The notes under the pieces were generated by a model, which saw only the letters and a list, made by a program, of their open reading frames with translations, ran no database searches and was not told the origin of the DNA. DNA of 64,000 nucleotides from Lucinisca nassula (Eukaryota > Mollusca > Bivalvia > Lucinida > Lucinidae). Made by a program: the position numbers and the translations under genes. Where the stretch lies: assembly GCA_963580285.1 (NCBI GenBank), contig OY757011.1:896501-960500 (forward strand). Reading direction: 5' to 3'. Positions 52,961-63,690 of this stretch are shown here, in pieces; the first letter of the stretch is position 1; every line of letters starts with the position of its first letter.

Positions 52961-53862
52961 TCTCTTCTGCAACAAGGCCTATCGGAATCTGAATTTTATT
53001 GTGATATACAGTCGAACTTCAATGGCTCGAATACCTTTGGGACCTCGAAAATCTGTTCGAGACAGGGGTAGTTCGAGCCACTGAGGCTGACTGCCAGGAG
53101 GCATAACGAGGTACTTTTGGACATATTTTCGGTGTTCTGTAATGAAAATGTATGTTGTGTGTACTCATTAGAATCGCCTAATCGAGGCGATTCTAATGAG
53201 TACACACAGCATACATTTGCAAGATAAAATATCCTAAATTATATCGCACCATTTCTTATGTAGAGGACTTTTCTAGGGGCTCAAGAGCGGGTTCGACTCA
53301 GCCATGGTAAACGAGCCATCGGTGTTCGAGCCATCGAAGTTCTACTGTAGTATATTAATTCAGAAAAATATATGCTTTCAATGGTTTCAGTACTCATTTT
53401 TATAAAATCATTCTTCGATATAAAAAGATTGGGTACAACATAAATGTTATAAGACAGACTGCGTGCATGGTTGATAACCGAATCACGGTTGATAACTATG
53501 CTTCTTTCTTTAATTGCAAGCCGGCGGGACGGGCCTCTGACTTAATTTATGACTGCTTCATCCTAAAGACTTACTTATATAGTTTTACATTTTTGTAATG
53601 TCGGTTGGTACCTTATGCTCTGTCTCTGGTCGAGCCCACTGGAGTCCAACTGTTGGTTTTCTTTTGCTCCCTCCAGCATTTCAGTTTTTTATGTTGTCGA
53701 GTCCACATCGATTCAAAATTGCATTTGCTTGATTTTCATTATCTCGGAAATGTTACACTCAGGAGCTAGAAATTCTTCATGCGGACCGCTTAAATTATTT
53801 GTCTAAACTACGACGTAACCAAGGGCGACGATTGTGGCCAAGTAAAATAAATTTAACCCCCG

Positions 53863-53915
<53 letters not shown>

Positions 53916-54222
53916 CCCACACAAACACACACACACATCCCAGTAGAGTAATTTTACTGACCCTTCCAAGGTAGCTCTACTATCGTGGTTTATTCTTTTT
54001 TTAACATCGTCGTTTCATGTGTGTCTTGCTAATTATCTTATAATTTTGGATAGCTATTCAGCCATTTTGTGGGAACGTAAATGTCCTTTTGGCTTTGCGC
54101 CTATGACATTTTTATTATATTGATGCTTATTTATGTCTGTGTTTCTTTCCCTTTGATACCTTGGCCGGGAGGTCTGAGGTAATTGTATCGATTCCTATTC
54201 ATTGCCTTCACTTCCATTTTGG
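52961..54222 (+). mobile_element. family C copy (RT C-terminus plus UTR) interrupted by a MITE
   Basis: RT sequence 52961-53006 (CTTCTGCAACAAGGCCTATC) resumes at 53350 (ATTAATTCAGAAAAATATAT) and is followed by the UTR to CATTGCCTTCACTTCCATTT. A (CA)n microsatellite at 53864-53912 sits where other copies have a C-run. Confidence 0.8.
53009..53347. mobile_element. Tc1/mariner-type MITE in family C RT
   Basis: Ends CAGTCGAACTTCAATGGCTC and the complement of CAGTAGAACTTCGATGGCTC, with TA on both sides (53007-53008, 53348-53349). Central hairpin GTGTGTACTCATTAGAATCG plus complement, similar in design to MITE D. Confidence 0.85.
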
Positions 54223-54248
54223 AAGGCCACAGATATCAAACAAGCAAA

Positions 54249-54795
54249 ACAGAAGTGAAGGCAGTGATCAGGAATCGATAGAGTTAACCCACAGCTCCCA
54301 TCACAGACACCAAATGGAAAGAAACACACACATAAAACAACTAGACCGTAATGGAAACATCAACAGCGGAAAGCCAAAAGGAGAGTTACTTTCCCACAAA
54401 ATTGCCAATTGGCTATCCAAAACAAAATAATATAAGCGATACACGCACTCAAAGACAAGCCATAACAAAAATAAACCACAACAGAAGAACCGTCTTGGAA
54501 CGATCAGTGAAACGAATTCCACATGGGAGGGGGAAGGGGGGGGGCTTAAATCGATTTTACGTGGCCACAATCCTCGCCCTTACTTCCGTCGAGATTTAAA
54601 CAAATAATTTGTTCAGTCCGCATGAACGCTGCCTAACTCATCATTGCAACATCTCCGTGAACACAAACATCAATAAACCACAGAGATTAAACAACGGTGA
54701 CTTGACAGCAAGAAACCACTGAAATGCTAGAGCAAACGAAAACAAACAGTTAGACTCCGATGGGCCCAACAAGGGACAAGCCTGTGTGCATCGAG
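54249..54795 (-). mobile_element. family C 3' UTR, minus strand
   Basis: AGAAGTGAAGGCAGTGATCA at one end, TTAGACTCCGATGGGCCCAA at the other; faces the copy ending at 54222 tail to tail. Confidence 0.85.
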
Positions 54796-54799
54796 ATAC

Positions 54800-56050
54800 G
54801 AATATGGGTATAGTTATCACATTCAATACAGTATCTAAAGAATGGCAATTTAAGGAATGGTGAAAAGAAATTACAAATTCAATTCCTGAGGTATGGAAAA
54901 ATAAAAGCGTTGATAGAATTTACCGGGAGACCTTTTAAAGACACGGCACAGCACAAACAAAACAGCCCTGATATGCAAAAAAAGAAAAAAAAACTAGTGA
55001 TGCGAAATTGACAGTACATGGATTCAAGTAGGACAATATAATTTGACATTTCAATGGAGTTTTACTTTTAGAAGTACCGATTCATTTAGATAAAACAGAA
55101 GTGAAGGCAATGATCAGCAACAGATACAAATAACAAAACCTCCCATCAGAGACACCAAAGGGTAATTAACACGAACATGAAATATCTAGACCCAGAGGAA
55201 AGTCAAAAAGACAGTGACTTCCCCACAAAATGGCCAATTGGCTATCCAAAAAAAAATGTATATAAGCGAAAAATACATTCAAAGACGAACCATAACAAAA
55301 ATAAAGCGCGACAGAAGAACCGCCGTGCAGCTGTAAACTCTACGTGCAGACACAAAGTTTATTAAAAATAGTTAACTCCCAATACGACGGCTCGCACGCT
55401 TAATTCGAACGGGATTGTCCCTACAGATCCGTCAATTTCAATAATTACTATTCATCACTCAAGACATTCGGGAGCAGACATTTCGTGAAATAGCTCACTT
55501 TTTCATAAATAGCTGTCGCTCTGAAGACCAAACTAAGCTTTCTGATTTTACGTCACGCGATTAAAACACAACTGGGAATGAGGCCAAACTATTGTTTTAG
55601 GCTTTATCAATTAGGGAAACTTTGCTGTGACAGGAAGAAAAACGTTAATTAACGTAGATAGCGGGTTATTATATCATAACAAAAAAACATAAAAATAACT
55701 GTATCGTAAATACAGGTGGTTTCTACGAGAAATTTAGGTCAAACACTTTGAAAACCAAATGGTTTCTATATTGGGAAATAATTCAGATAGAGGTCTCGTT
55801 GAATCAACGCTTACACAATGCTGAAAAACGTTATTTCAACAGTGATTCTATGCTGAGCCGAGGTTGTGTCATTGGTAGATTTCATGATTAGTCGGACAAA
55901 GATTTGAAATTCCCAGCAGTCTAAGTCAAAGGGAGCAAAACAAAATAAAAAGCGCGTAATCTGAAATATAGAGTTACTCTTTGCCGGAGACAAAGCAGAA
56001 TTAAAAGCATCACAAGCTTACCAAACTATCACCATGACAACGGAAATACT
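54800..56050. other. no gene recognised; one family C UTR fragment
   Basis: 55097-55335 is a minus-strand family C UTR piece (AGAAGTGAAGGCAATGATCA ... AGAAGAACCGCCGTGCAG). A relic like the 33.3-kb tandem unit (ACAAACAAAACAGCCCTGAT) lies near 54955. The rest is unassigned. Confidence 0.6.
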
Positions 56051-56285
56051 TTGAGCCCCGCCAAGCGAATTTGTGTCTTCGAGCATTCCGTCATGACAAA
56101 TTTTAACTGCGCAAGCCCAGCCATTCAGAGGGGTTAGGGATATGGCTTTCTGTCTGAAGGTTCCTCTTGATTCACTGCTTGTAAGAGCGAGCAGCGAAGG
56201 TTCTGGCGAGACTGCGCGGATGCGCAGGCTCGCCTGAACCTTCGCTGCTCGCATAGGCGATAAGTACCAAAATCGCTTGACGGGT
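56051..56285 (-). mobile_element. MITE G, full form, inverted
   Basis: Inverted copy of 29352-29589 with TIRs GAGCCCCGCCAAGCGAATTT and complement, including the internal hairpin. Confidence 0.85.
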
Positions 56286-56536
56286 ACATATTAGTTTCCT
56301 TGTCGTTAATGTCTCCGTTAGGTGGCTACAGCATAACCCAATGGGAGAGAATTAACGAAGGGAGAACAATCTACGGTAATTCGTGTTGTAATCTGTACCA
56401 AGGCTTAATGAATCCTTGAGAAGGAAGGACTACAACACACAATTGAAAACAGTGTTTTTCTTTCGGGTGGGAGTAGGGGATAGGGCCATACTAACTAGGC
56501 CTCATCAGTAACCCTCAAATATTTCCGCTCTTACTT

Positions 56537-58265
56537 AATAGAAGTGGAGGCAATGATCAGGAATCGATACAAATAACCCACAGTTCACATCAGAGACACT
56601 AAAGGGAAAGAAACACAAACATGAAACAACAGACCCTAATGGAAACATCGATAGCGGAAAGCCAAAAGGACAGTTATTTTCCCACAACAGGCTATCCAAA
56701 ATGAAATAATATAACCGAAACACAAAGACAAACTACAACAAAAATTAACCGCGACAGAAAATCCGACTTGGAACGGTCAGCGGAAACGAATTCAACTGGG
56801 CGGGGGTTGGGGGTGCGGCTTAAATCGATTTTACGTGGCCACAAACCTCGCCCTTACTTCCGTCGCATTTAAGACAAATAATTTGTTCAGTCCGCATGAA
56901 GGACTCCTAACTCATCAGTGCAACATCTCCGTGAACACAAAAATCAAACAACCACAGAGATGAAACAACGGTGAGGACACGACAGCAAGAAACCACTGAA
57001 ATGCTGGTGCAAAAGAAAACCAACAGTTATACTCCGATGGGCCCGACCAGAGACAGAACATCAGGTACCAACCGACTTAAGCGTTTACGCTGGAACCGTC
57101 ATAGAATCTCTGGCCTGGTCCACCGTCGTGCAATTAAAGACGGAAGCAACGTTGCTAACCGTGTTTGAGTTAACTTCCATGCAAGCAGTCTGTCGTGTAA
57201 CATTTATGTTGTACCCTATCTTTTTAAATCGAATTATGATTTTGCGAAATTGGGTTCTGAAGTCTTTGCGGTTATGTATTTTTCTGAATTTATATGCTAA
57301 AACATCATAAAATTCGGGTTCCGACAGACTTTGTTGCAGAAGATATTTAAGTCCAATATTGAATTTTGAAATTAAATCAGAATGACATCTATAAAATTTT
57401 TAAAAGGCTTTGCGTAGTTTATGGTACAGATAACCCTGATTAAGAAGTTCCGCCGTTAACAATTTATTACGAGTGTTGAAGTCAGTTACATGGCTGCACA
57501 CTCTGGCAAATCAAATTAATTGCGAAATATAAACGCCATAGAATGGCGCTCGAGGAAGATCACCGTCCAAAAAAAAGGAAACATTACAATCTCAAAACCA
57601 AAATCATCGTGTTTATCATAAATTTTTGCAAGAAACAAACCCATCTGCAATAGAGAGCTGTAAATCCCAAAACGGGGCCTCGGTATCAGAAGAATTTGCT
57701 TTATTTAACTGAAGTTCTGGGGTAAATTTGACTGATCAAACCATCGAAATATGAATTATCAATATTTAATAAATCATCCAAATATCTAGAAGTGGAGCTT
57801 AAAGCTTCAATGATTTCAGACTGGTTTTCAGCAGAACGGGACATCATGAAGTCTCTCTCATATAAACCAAAAATTGATCAGCCACAAGTGGTGCGACATT
57901 AATACCCATCGGAATACTAACAACTTGTCTAAATTACTTAGTACCAAATCTTATGTAAATATTGTCAAGTAGAAAGGCGAGAGCTTCACACACTTTCTGA
58001 CATGACCGTAAAGTATAATGTTAATGCTCTTCAGAAGTGAAAAAGGCATTTCTTACATAACATGCAAGATAGAGGGAGTCTTCTCCATGAAATGTCCATT
58101 CAATTAAATCATTAAGTTTTTCATTTATAAGATTATGAGGAAGTGTAGCAAAGGGTGGAAAAATCATAAGTAGATTGACTCGAAGCACAAAAACGCCTGG
58201 ATTTCAATTTATTTAAAACTTCATTAGAATTTTTATAAACCAAAACAGATTTCTACCTGATCTTT
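56537..58265 (-). pseudogene. family C retroelement, longest copy: RT plus 3' UTR
   Basis: On the minus strand the UTR is 57075-56537 and the RT about 58265-57076. Readable RT blocks, across several frameshifts and stops, are YLACYVRNAFFTSE, RFGTK, the motif IPMGINVAPLVAD, STSRYLDDLLNIDN (YLDD, catalytic), DTEAPFWDLQLSI, GVYISQLI, and a C-terminus SEPEFY ... FRKIIIRFKKIGYN ... RDSMTVPA. IPMG plus YLDD and the lack of an endonuclease after the RT recall Penelope-like elements, perhaps the Naiad group, where the GIY-YIG domain is N-terminal. This placement is inference. Inactive. Confidence 0.8.
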
Positions 58266-58850
58266 CGAAGACTGTGTGTATCACTTGTGTCTTTTAATTT
58301 TGGATGGCCATATGGCCATTTTGTGGGAAAGCGGTTCTAACGAATCCCACCAATCTATAAGTCCCCACAATCTATATTTTGAGCAGAAATAAGAAAAAAT
58401 ATCACAATTTTTCATTTTAAAATGTTCGTTTTTCGGCGTAAAGTTAACAATATATTTGAATAGGCGTGTTTTCGTAATGTCAATATTTTAGAATAGGCGT
58501 ATTTTTGTGATATTTACATTTCCCGTGTAAAAACAAATGTAAACCTATAGAAAACAATATAGTTCATGATATACATAGTTCTCCACGATCTGATTGTGCG
58601 TTGGCGCCGTTCATTACAACAACACTCCTATACAAATACATTATAAAATATTTGGCCAGAAATGGAAATTTGAAGATGAATTATTGTGATATTTTTCTTA
58701 TTTTTGCTCGAAACATACATTACCAGGGCTCGATAGGACCACCTCGATGCTACTATCGAGTAGTCACAATCTGTTTTGAGCAGATATAAGAAAAATAATG
58801 TTTACCCCTGTATACCCCAGTTTTAAGAAAGAAACTTAATTTTTCTGCCG
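58266..58850. mobile_element. family C scrap and MITE D fragments
   Basis: 58266-58332 is a plus-strand UTR piece (GTGTGTATCACTTGTGTCTT). 58333-58480 is a half MITE D ending TAGGCGTGTTTTCGTAATG. 58610-58830 is a decayed MITE D with a diverged centre. Confidence 0.65.
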
Positions 58851-58871
58851 TTCATGAAAGCATGAATGACA

Positions 58872-59145
58872 CCGTATCCATACCGGACTTATACAGACAC
58901 GACCTTTCTCAGCTGTGCTGATAATCAAGGGAATTAACGCGTACAACACAGAAAATAAATGGTTATCTCCTCAAGGCCTCAACTACCAAGCAAAGGTTAC
59001 CTGGGTGACATCTGATCCAAAGAAAAAGAAAAATAGAAAAAAGTGGGTAGTGTATTTCATTTTCAAAAAGGACCAAATTATTTTCATTTCACAAAATTTA
59101 TATGGACGTGTTCATAATAAATTTGCTGGCACAGAAAAGAAATAA
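58872..59145 (+). CDS. unidentified open frame, possible exon
   Basis: The frame is open from after TGA near 58867 to TAA 59143-59145 and has no ATG near its start. An acceptor-like CTTTCTCAG lies at 58903-58911. The peptide contains NAYNTENKWLSPQGLNYQAK, a Lys/Arg run and WVVYFIFKKDQIIF. Composition looks coding, but I recognise no family. Could be chance or a relic of a mobile element. Confidence 0.2.
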
Positions 59146-59229
59146 CAATTTACAAAAAAAGTTATGAAAATATATTCATAAGTTTTTGTCGCTTCATTCA
59201 GTAGTTTTACTATATATATTGTATACATT

Positions 59230-59545
59230 AATATCGCCCCGCCCATCGGAGCTTGAAGAAATAGATGGGCTGCATGATGCTTCCACGCAGAGCTGAAACC
59301 GACCCGCACACGAGTACTGGTAAACCGCTTAGAGGATCTAAGCCTGCCCAGGCAAAGCGGTGCGAGTCGGCCCGTACATGCTTATAAACCCTATTGGTGT
59401 CATTGGGCGGCAGGGCTTGAGAAGTCATTTCATCTGAATGTTGGGTAAAAGTCCCACAAAATTGGCAGCAACGTCTCCAAAATGACCTTTACAGTGTTGA
59501 CGGGGTCGTTAAACCTCAAATCAAACAAAACAAACAATCAAACTA
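59230..59545 (+). mobile_element. SINE B
   Basis: From CCCCGCCCATCGGAGCTTGA to AACCTCAAATCAAACAAAAC. A possible short duplication TATACATT lies on both sides. Confidence 0.85.
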
Positions 59546-60449
59546 TACATTTAGAGTGTGCTTCCAAATATATGTAAAAAGGACCAAAAAGTTGTTCATA
59601 AAATTTCATTGTGAATATTCAAAAAAAAAAAAATAAAATAAATAAATAAATAAAAAAAAGAATGAAAAATCATGAGCCGCTGGCACAGAAAAGATATTTT
59701 TATTAGTTTTTATTTTATGGGGAATCAATTATCAAGTTCCTATATAAACCCATGTATTAACTTAAACCAACTGCAGTAAGTTCGACGTGGCTAGCAAAGT
59801 TTACATGAACCCCCTTAAGGTCAAGTTACTTTGCAGGCGAACCGCTGCTTTCATACTTTCATGAACAGCAGAAAAATAAAATTCATCTCTTAAATGCAGC
59901 ACATGTAAGACAAAACAAACAATGCACATGTTTCATGTAAACATATCAGCATAGCGCGTACACACCAATAGAATAGTTTCGACATTGAATAAAACTGACA
60001 CAACATTTTGCGTGCTTGTAGGTTGATACAGAGTCGGTAGAAAACTTTTTAGCACATTGATTTCCATCCAGTACACTTTGAAAGCGTTGCTAGCACAGTA
60101 TATCATCACGAAATCATGGATATATATATAATCATGCCCTGTAAAACTCGGATTAACTTCGGTTTAGATTATGTATATTGTATCAACATAAAAACATAAA
60201 ACAGTTTGTATCAACATAAAAACATAAAACAGTTTGTGGGTTTTATTAGAACTACCTCCTTCGCTAAGACTATCAAACATTGGCAAACAGTTTAGATCCT
60301 GATCAGATGGCTCATTAAGAAAACTCGCCTATTCAAATATATTGAAAAAATTGCCAAAAATGAAAATAATTAGGCATATGTACATTAAAATATGTGTAAT
60401 AGTTTGATAATAAGTCAATTCCAACATTAATATATACATATTCTAATTT
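59546..60449. other. upstream flank of the 4E-BP gene, no gene recognised
   Basis: AT-rich, with an A-rich run near 59620, a duplicated TTTGTATCAACATAAAAACA near 60180-60230, and a relic of the CAGTTTAGATCCTGATCAGA palindrome repeat at 60288. Confidence 0.45.
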
Positions 60450-60541
60450 TGGGGGCCGAGTTTGTCAGGGGCCGAGTTTGTAGGGGCCGAGTTTGCTAGG
60501 GGCCGAGTTTGTCAGGGGCCGAGTTTGTTAGGGGCCGAGAT
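60450..60541. repeat. 16-bp tandem repeat upstream of the 4E-BP gene, 6 copies
   Basis: Unit AGGGGCCGAGTTTGTC with small variations, about 200-295 bp before the start codon. Not seen elsewhere in the window. Confidence 0.9.
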
Positions 60542-60682
60542 GTCCTGTCACCGTTCCTTTACGTTCCGGTAATTAGGTCCGTTCCGGTAACTTTACGCAC
60601 CCCCAAAGTTCGGTTGTTTCCGTCGTCTTTCGGAGACGTGCGATGTGACGGAAACAAAAGAAAGAAGAACAGCTGACTTTGC
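60542..60682 (+). promoter_or_regulatory. probable CpG-rich promoter and 5' leader of the 4E-BP gene
   Basis: CpG-dense, in contrast to the AT-rich flanks. Two copies of CCGTTCCGGTAA-type words (60565-60603) contain ETS-like TTCCGG cores. No TATA box is evident. The transcription start is not determinable; a start-stop ATGTGA lies at 60643-60648. Confidence 0.45.
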
Positions 60683-60745
60683 ATGAAAATAGTGAAAAAT
60701 TTCGGGACCCATCTTCTGCTGTTGACCCCTTTTAAGTTTGCATAA
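60683..60745 (+). CDS. upstream ORF of the 4E-BP mRNA, 20 codons
   Basis: ATG 60683 to TAA 60743-60745. The stop's last base is the A of the main ATG (TAATG), an arrangement compatible with termination-reinitiation. It counts as a uORF only if transcription starts upstream of 60683, which is likely but unproven. Confidence 0.5.
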   Translation: MKIVKNFGTHLLLLTPFKFA

Positions 60746-60880
60746 TGTCGGAAAAGGGTTCACCACAAGAGCAGAAGAGTGGCAGACAGATACCTATTCG
60801 GAGAATCGCTGACATCTCGAATTTACCGAGCGACTACTCGACAACTCCTGGTGGTTCCATTTTCTCAACAACTCCAGGAG
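60745..60880 (+). CDS. EIF4EBP: eIF4E-binding protein (4E-BP), exon 1
   Basis: 4E-BPs bind eIF4E in the cytoplasm and block its interaction with eIF4G; TOR-dependent phosphorylation releases them. Exon 1 encodes 45 complete codons from ATG 60745 (MSEKGSPQEQ...) and then the first base of a split Gly codon. RQIP at residues 14-17 corresponds to the RAIP motif. DYSTTPGG (30-37) and FSTTPGG (40-46) carry the two priming TP sites, Thr34 and Thr43, equivalent to human Thr37 and Thr46. The exon ends CCAGGAG|GTAAAC in phase 1, which I believe is the same position as in vertebrate genes. Exon 2, with the eIF4E-binding YxxxxLL motif, is not seen before 64000, so intron 1 exceeds 3.1 kb or exon 2 lies beyond. 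Confidence 0.92.
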
Positions 60881-61139
60881 GTAAACAACTGCAATGAGTT
60901 GCAAAATCCGTTGTCTCGCACGTACTGTCGATATGAAAAAGTAACCTCGTTGGTGCTAAAGTAAAATAAGTATGGCCATAAGTGTTGATATGTTGCAAAA
61001 TCGATTTCTTTCCTCTTGTTTATCAACCTTGAAAAATCCAAGATGGCGGATGTTTTGGTCGTGAGCACGTGCTTTTTGTTTACAAATTATGCCAGTTCGA
61101 TTCACAGATTGTATCTTTTAGAGACAAGGGTACAATTGC

Positions 61140-61485
61140 ATAAGGGGTGCGCTTAAAAATAGATGGGCATGGTGCTTCCATGCAGAGCTGAAACTGGCCA
61201 CACATGAGTATTGATAAACAGCTGGGGGGGGGGGGGTTTGGGGGACATGAGTATTGATAAACAGCTCGGGGGGGGGGTGGGGTGCTTGCCCAGGCAAAGT
61301 GGTGCTAGTCAGACGGCCACTGCATACAAGCCTTTTGGTTTCATTGGGGGACAGGGCTTGAGATGTCATTTCATCTCAATTTCGGATAAAAGTCCCACAA
61401 AATTGGTAGCAGCGTCTCCATAAGTACCTCAACAGTGTTGATGGGGACGATAAATCTCCCTTCTTCTAATAAACAATCAAGACAT
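61140..61485 (+). mobile_element. SINE B in 4E-BP intron 1, with internal duplication
   Basis: Diverged SINE B. The segment CATGAGTATTGATAAACAGC plus a G-run is present twice (about 61203 and 61245). Ends GGGGACGATAAATCTCCC. Confidence 0.75.
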
Positions 61486-61804
61486 AGCAGCAGGGCTTCT
61501 GTTAGGCGGGCGTACGGCGTATATTACGTCCTGAAATTGCTTCCGGACGCCCAAATTAAACATCAAAGGCGTCCCGCGAACTCCCGAAAATTTCTCTGTA
61601 CGGCCAAAAGTCTTTACCGAGACGTATAAACCCGTCCACTTTTAGCGATTTTGTAAAAAGTTTGCTCCGCCTTCTGTTCTGTTGTGACAGAGAGTTCCCC
61701 CGTTGACTTGTCGGGGCACCCCGTATTTCAATACGGGTAAATATATTAGCTCTTAATATAAATTAGTGCTGGTGAAGGTTATATATACAGTTTGTGCAGT
61801 TTAA

Positions 61805-62416
61805 CCCTTTACCACTCAGGGATTTTGCTGATTTTCACAGTGTTGCACCTGACAGCAACTTCAACTAGCCATTGTTTCATAATGGATGGTCTGTTTTACA
61901 CCAAACTCGGTTTGAATGTTCATTGGACAGTAGCCTTTCAAATGCAACCTTTCATGACTTGATCATTGTTGTCATGGTTAAGAGGGGGCATCTCAAAGTT
62001 GGCAAAAAGTATGTTTTCACATGAATTTTTGACCACATTTTAATCTTCACACAGCTGTCAAGGCAACAATTAAGGTGTTTGGCACTGGCCATTTTCACTG
62101 TTTGCATCATTGTTTTATCCGCATCAATTTTCAGTCATTTTTGACCCCAGACACTCTCAGATATAAATTTTAGCGGCCGGTTGGGTCATACACCCAAAAA
62201 TTTTCGGGATGTGAGGGGGGCGTTGCCCCCCTTCAATCCCCCCCAGAATATTTTTAGTGGGGAGGCGCGCAAAAAAACAGGTCACTTTTTTGCCCAACAA
62301 ATCCTAAAGCAAACATAACTATCCAGGGGTAGAAATGCAGATTTTAGGTGCTTCTGGGGCTTAAAATGGGGGGGGGGGTGCAGACACGTAAAAACACGTA
62401 TCTGAGTGGTAAAGGG
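61805..62416. mobile_element. TTAA-type MITE, 612 bp, in 4E-BP intron 1
   Basis: Ends CCCTTTACCACTCAGGGA and TCTGAGTGGTAAAGGG are inverted repeats with TTAA on both sides (61801-61804, 62417-62420). Interior non-coding, with G- and C-runs. piggyBac-like ends. Confidence 0.85.
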
Positions 62417-62420
62417 TTAA

Positions 62421-63605
62421 ATATTTATATACACACTCGCCATGCTGCGTTAACACTGTGATATCTGTTTAAGTTTTGCAACTCTCTTTCATTCACTATT
62501 GTTAGCAAATTTCAAGATGGCGACCAAGTCACGCGCTCAACTCGCGTTGCTGCGTAGTAATTTTCTTTTCTCCGTCACTGCAAATTTCACAGTAGTCTTA
62601 CCACCTTCACCAATTATTTACAGCAGAACATAATTACAACTACTTTAAACTTCCTTCACCAGCTAGTTCTAAAATTTTTTTTTTTTTTTAAATATTTTAA
62701 AACATTTTTACAGAGCTCTAAAAACTACGCCTTCCCTCCACCAGTGCCCAACACCAATCTTCTTAACTGAAACTGCTTTCTGTGTTTATTGAGTACTAAG
62801 GACGTCCCATTTTCTGCCTGCGCAGTATTATACTGACAGTCAGAATCACGTGCGTCGGCACACCTTTGATCGTTTAATTTAGGTGTTTGGAAGTGAGATT
62901 ATCGTTAGCGATGCAAAGTGTCGCAATACATGTAGTTTCAAAGATAGATACGCATTTTTCTTGAGTAAATAGCAGGTGTTCACTAGGTGAAATCGAATGT
63001 GACCAGGCCGGTTCGTCGGGGTCCGAGCTGCAGTCTGATCTGATCTGCCTGTTAGCCAAAATGCAAAAAAAAAAAAAAAAATACCGCTGACTCTTCTAAG
63101 TCTGCTCCAATTGACCAAAGTTGCACATGTTTCTGCATGTTTGTCTGAAGCAGTCCCGAGGGTTTAGAGTACAGTGAAGACTCGAAGCGTATGTTTTGCA
63201 AAGTTTGGCAAAAATCTTTTACAAAAGATTTTTTCTTTATTTCTTTTTAATCCATATATGACAATGGGTGTCAGTTTTGTTTTATTTGTGTTGAGTTCTA
63301 CAAACAGTGTAGACAGATCAGACGCTATGTTCTGTGGCGTCTGATCTAGGTCTACACGGTTTGCTAATGACCCAAAATTGGGCCACAAGGTATATATGGG
63401 AATGGGTAATGCGATTGTTTTCTTTACTTTTTATTTATTTATTTTTTATTGGGTGGGGTGGGGGGGAGTTTTACTTGGGGAGTTATAAAATTTATACAGG
63501 CCAAGCAAAAATATTTTTCTTTTTTTGTATGCACTCCTCCACACTGTACTGACCGCATGTATGTCTCATAGTTATGAGTAGTTTTAACTTCCTCACAGAG
63601 CTGTG
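62421..63605. other. 4E-BP intron 1, no gene recognised
   Basis: Contains a relic of the palindrome repeat (AGATCAGACGCTATGTTCTG ... GTCTACACGGTTTGC, 63300-63365), homopolymer runs, and nothing resembling 4E-BP exon 2. Confidence 0.5.
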
Positions 63606-63690
63606 CTTGATTGTTTTGAGTTTAACGGCCCAGTCAACACTATTCAAGTCATTTTTGAGCCGGTCAGTTTACCTATCCACACTTTACTAG
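63606..63690 (-). mobile_element. SINE A 3' fragment
   Basis: Inverted SINE A tail: GAGTTTAACGGCCCAGTCAA ... GAGCCGGTCAGTTTACCTAT. The sequence after it to 64000 is unassigned. Confidence 0.8.

Noticed and set aside
61025..61060. AAGATGGCGG as a second start codon or promoter (also AAGATGGCGAC at 62515)
   Set aside because: YY1-like words occur by chance often enough, and no supported coding frame follows.
61560..61630. RKFL in an open frame, considered as 4E-BP exon 2
   Set aside because: The context (PANSRKFLCTAKSLY) lacks YD before RKF and the LL and SP-rich continuation, and no acceptor site precedes it.
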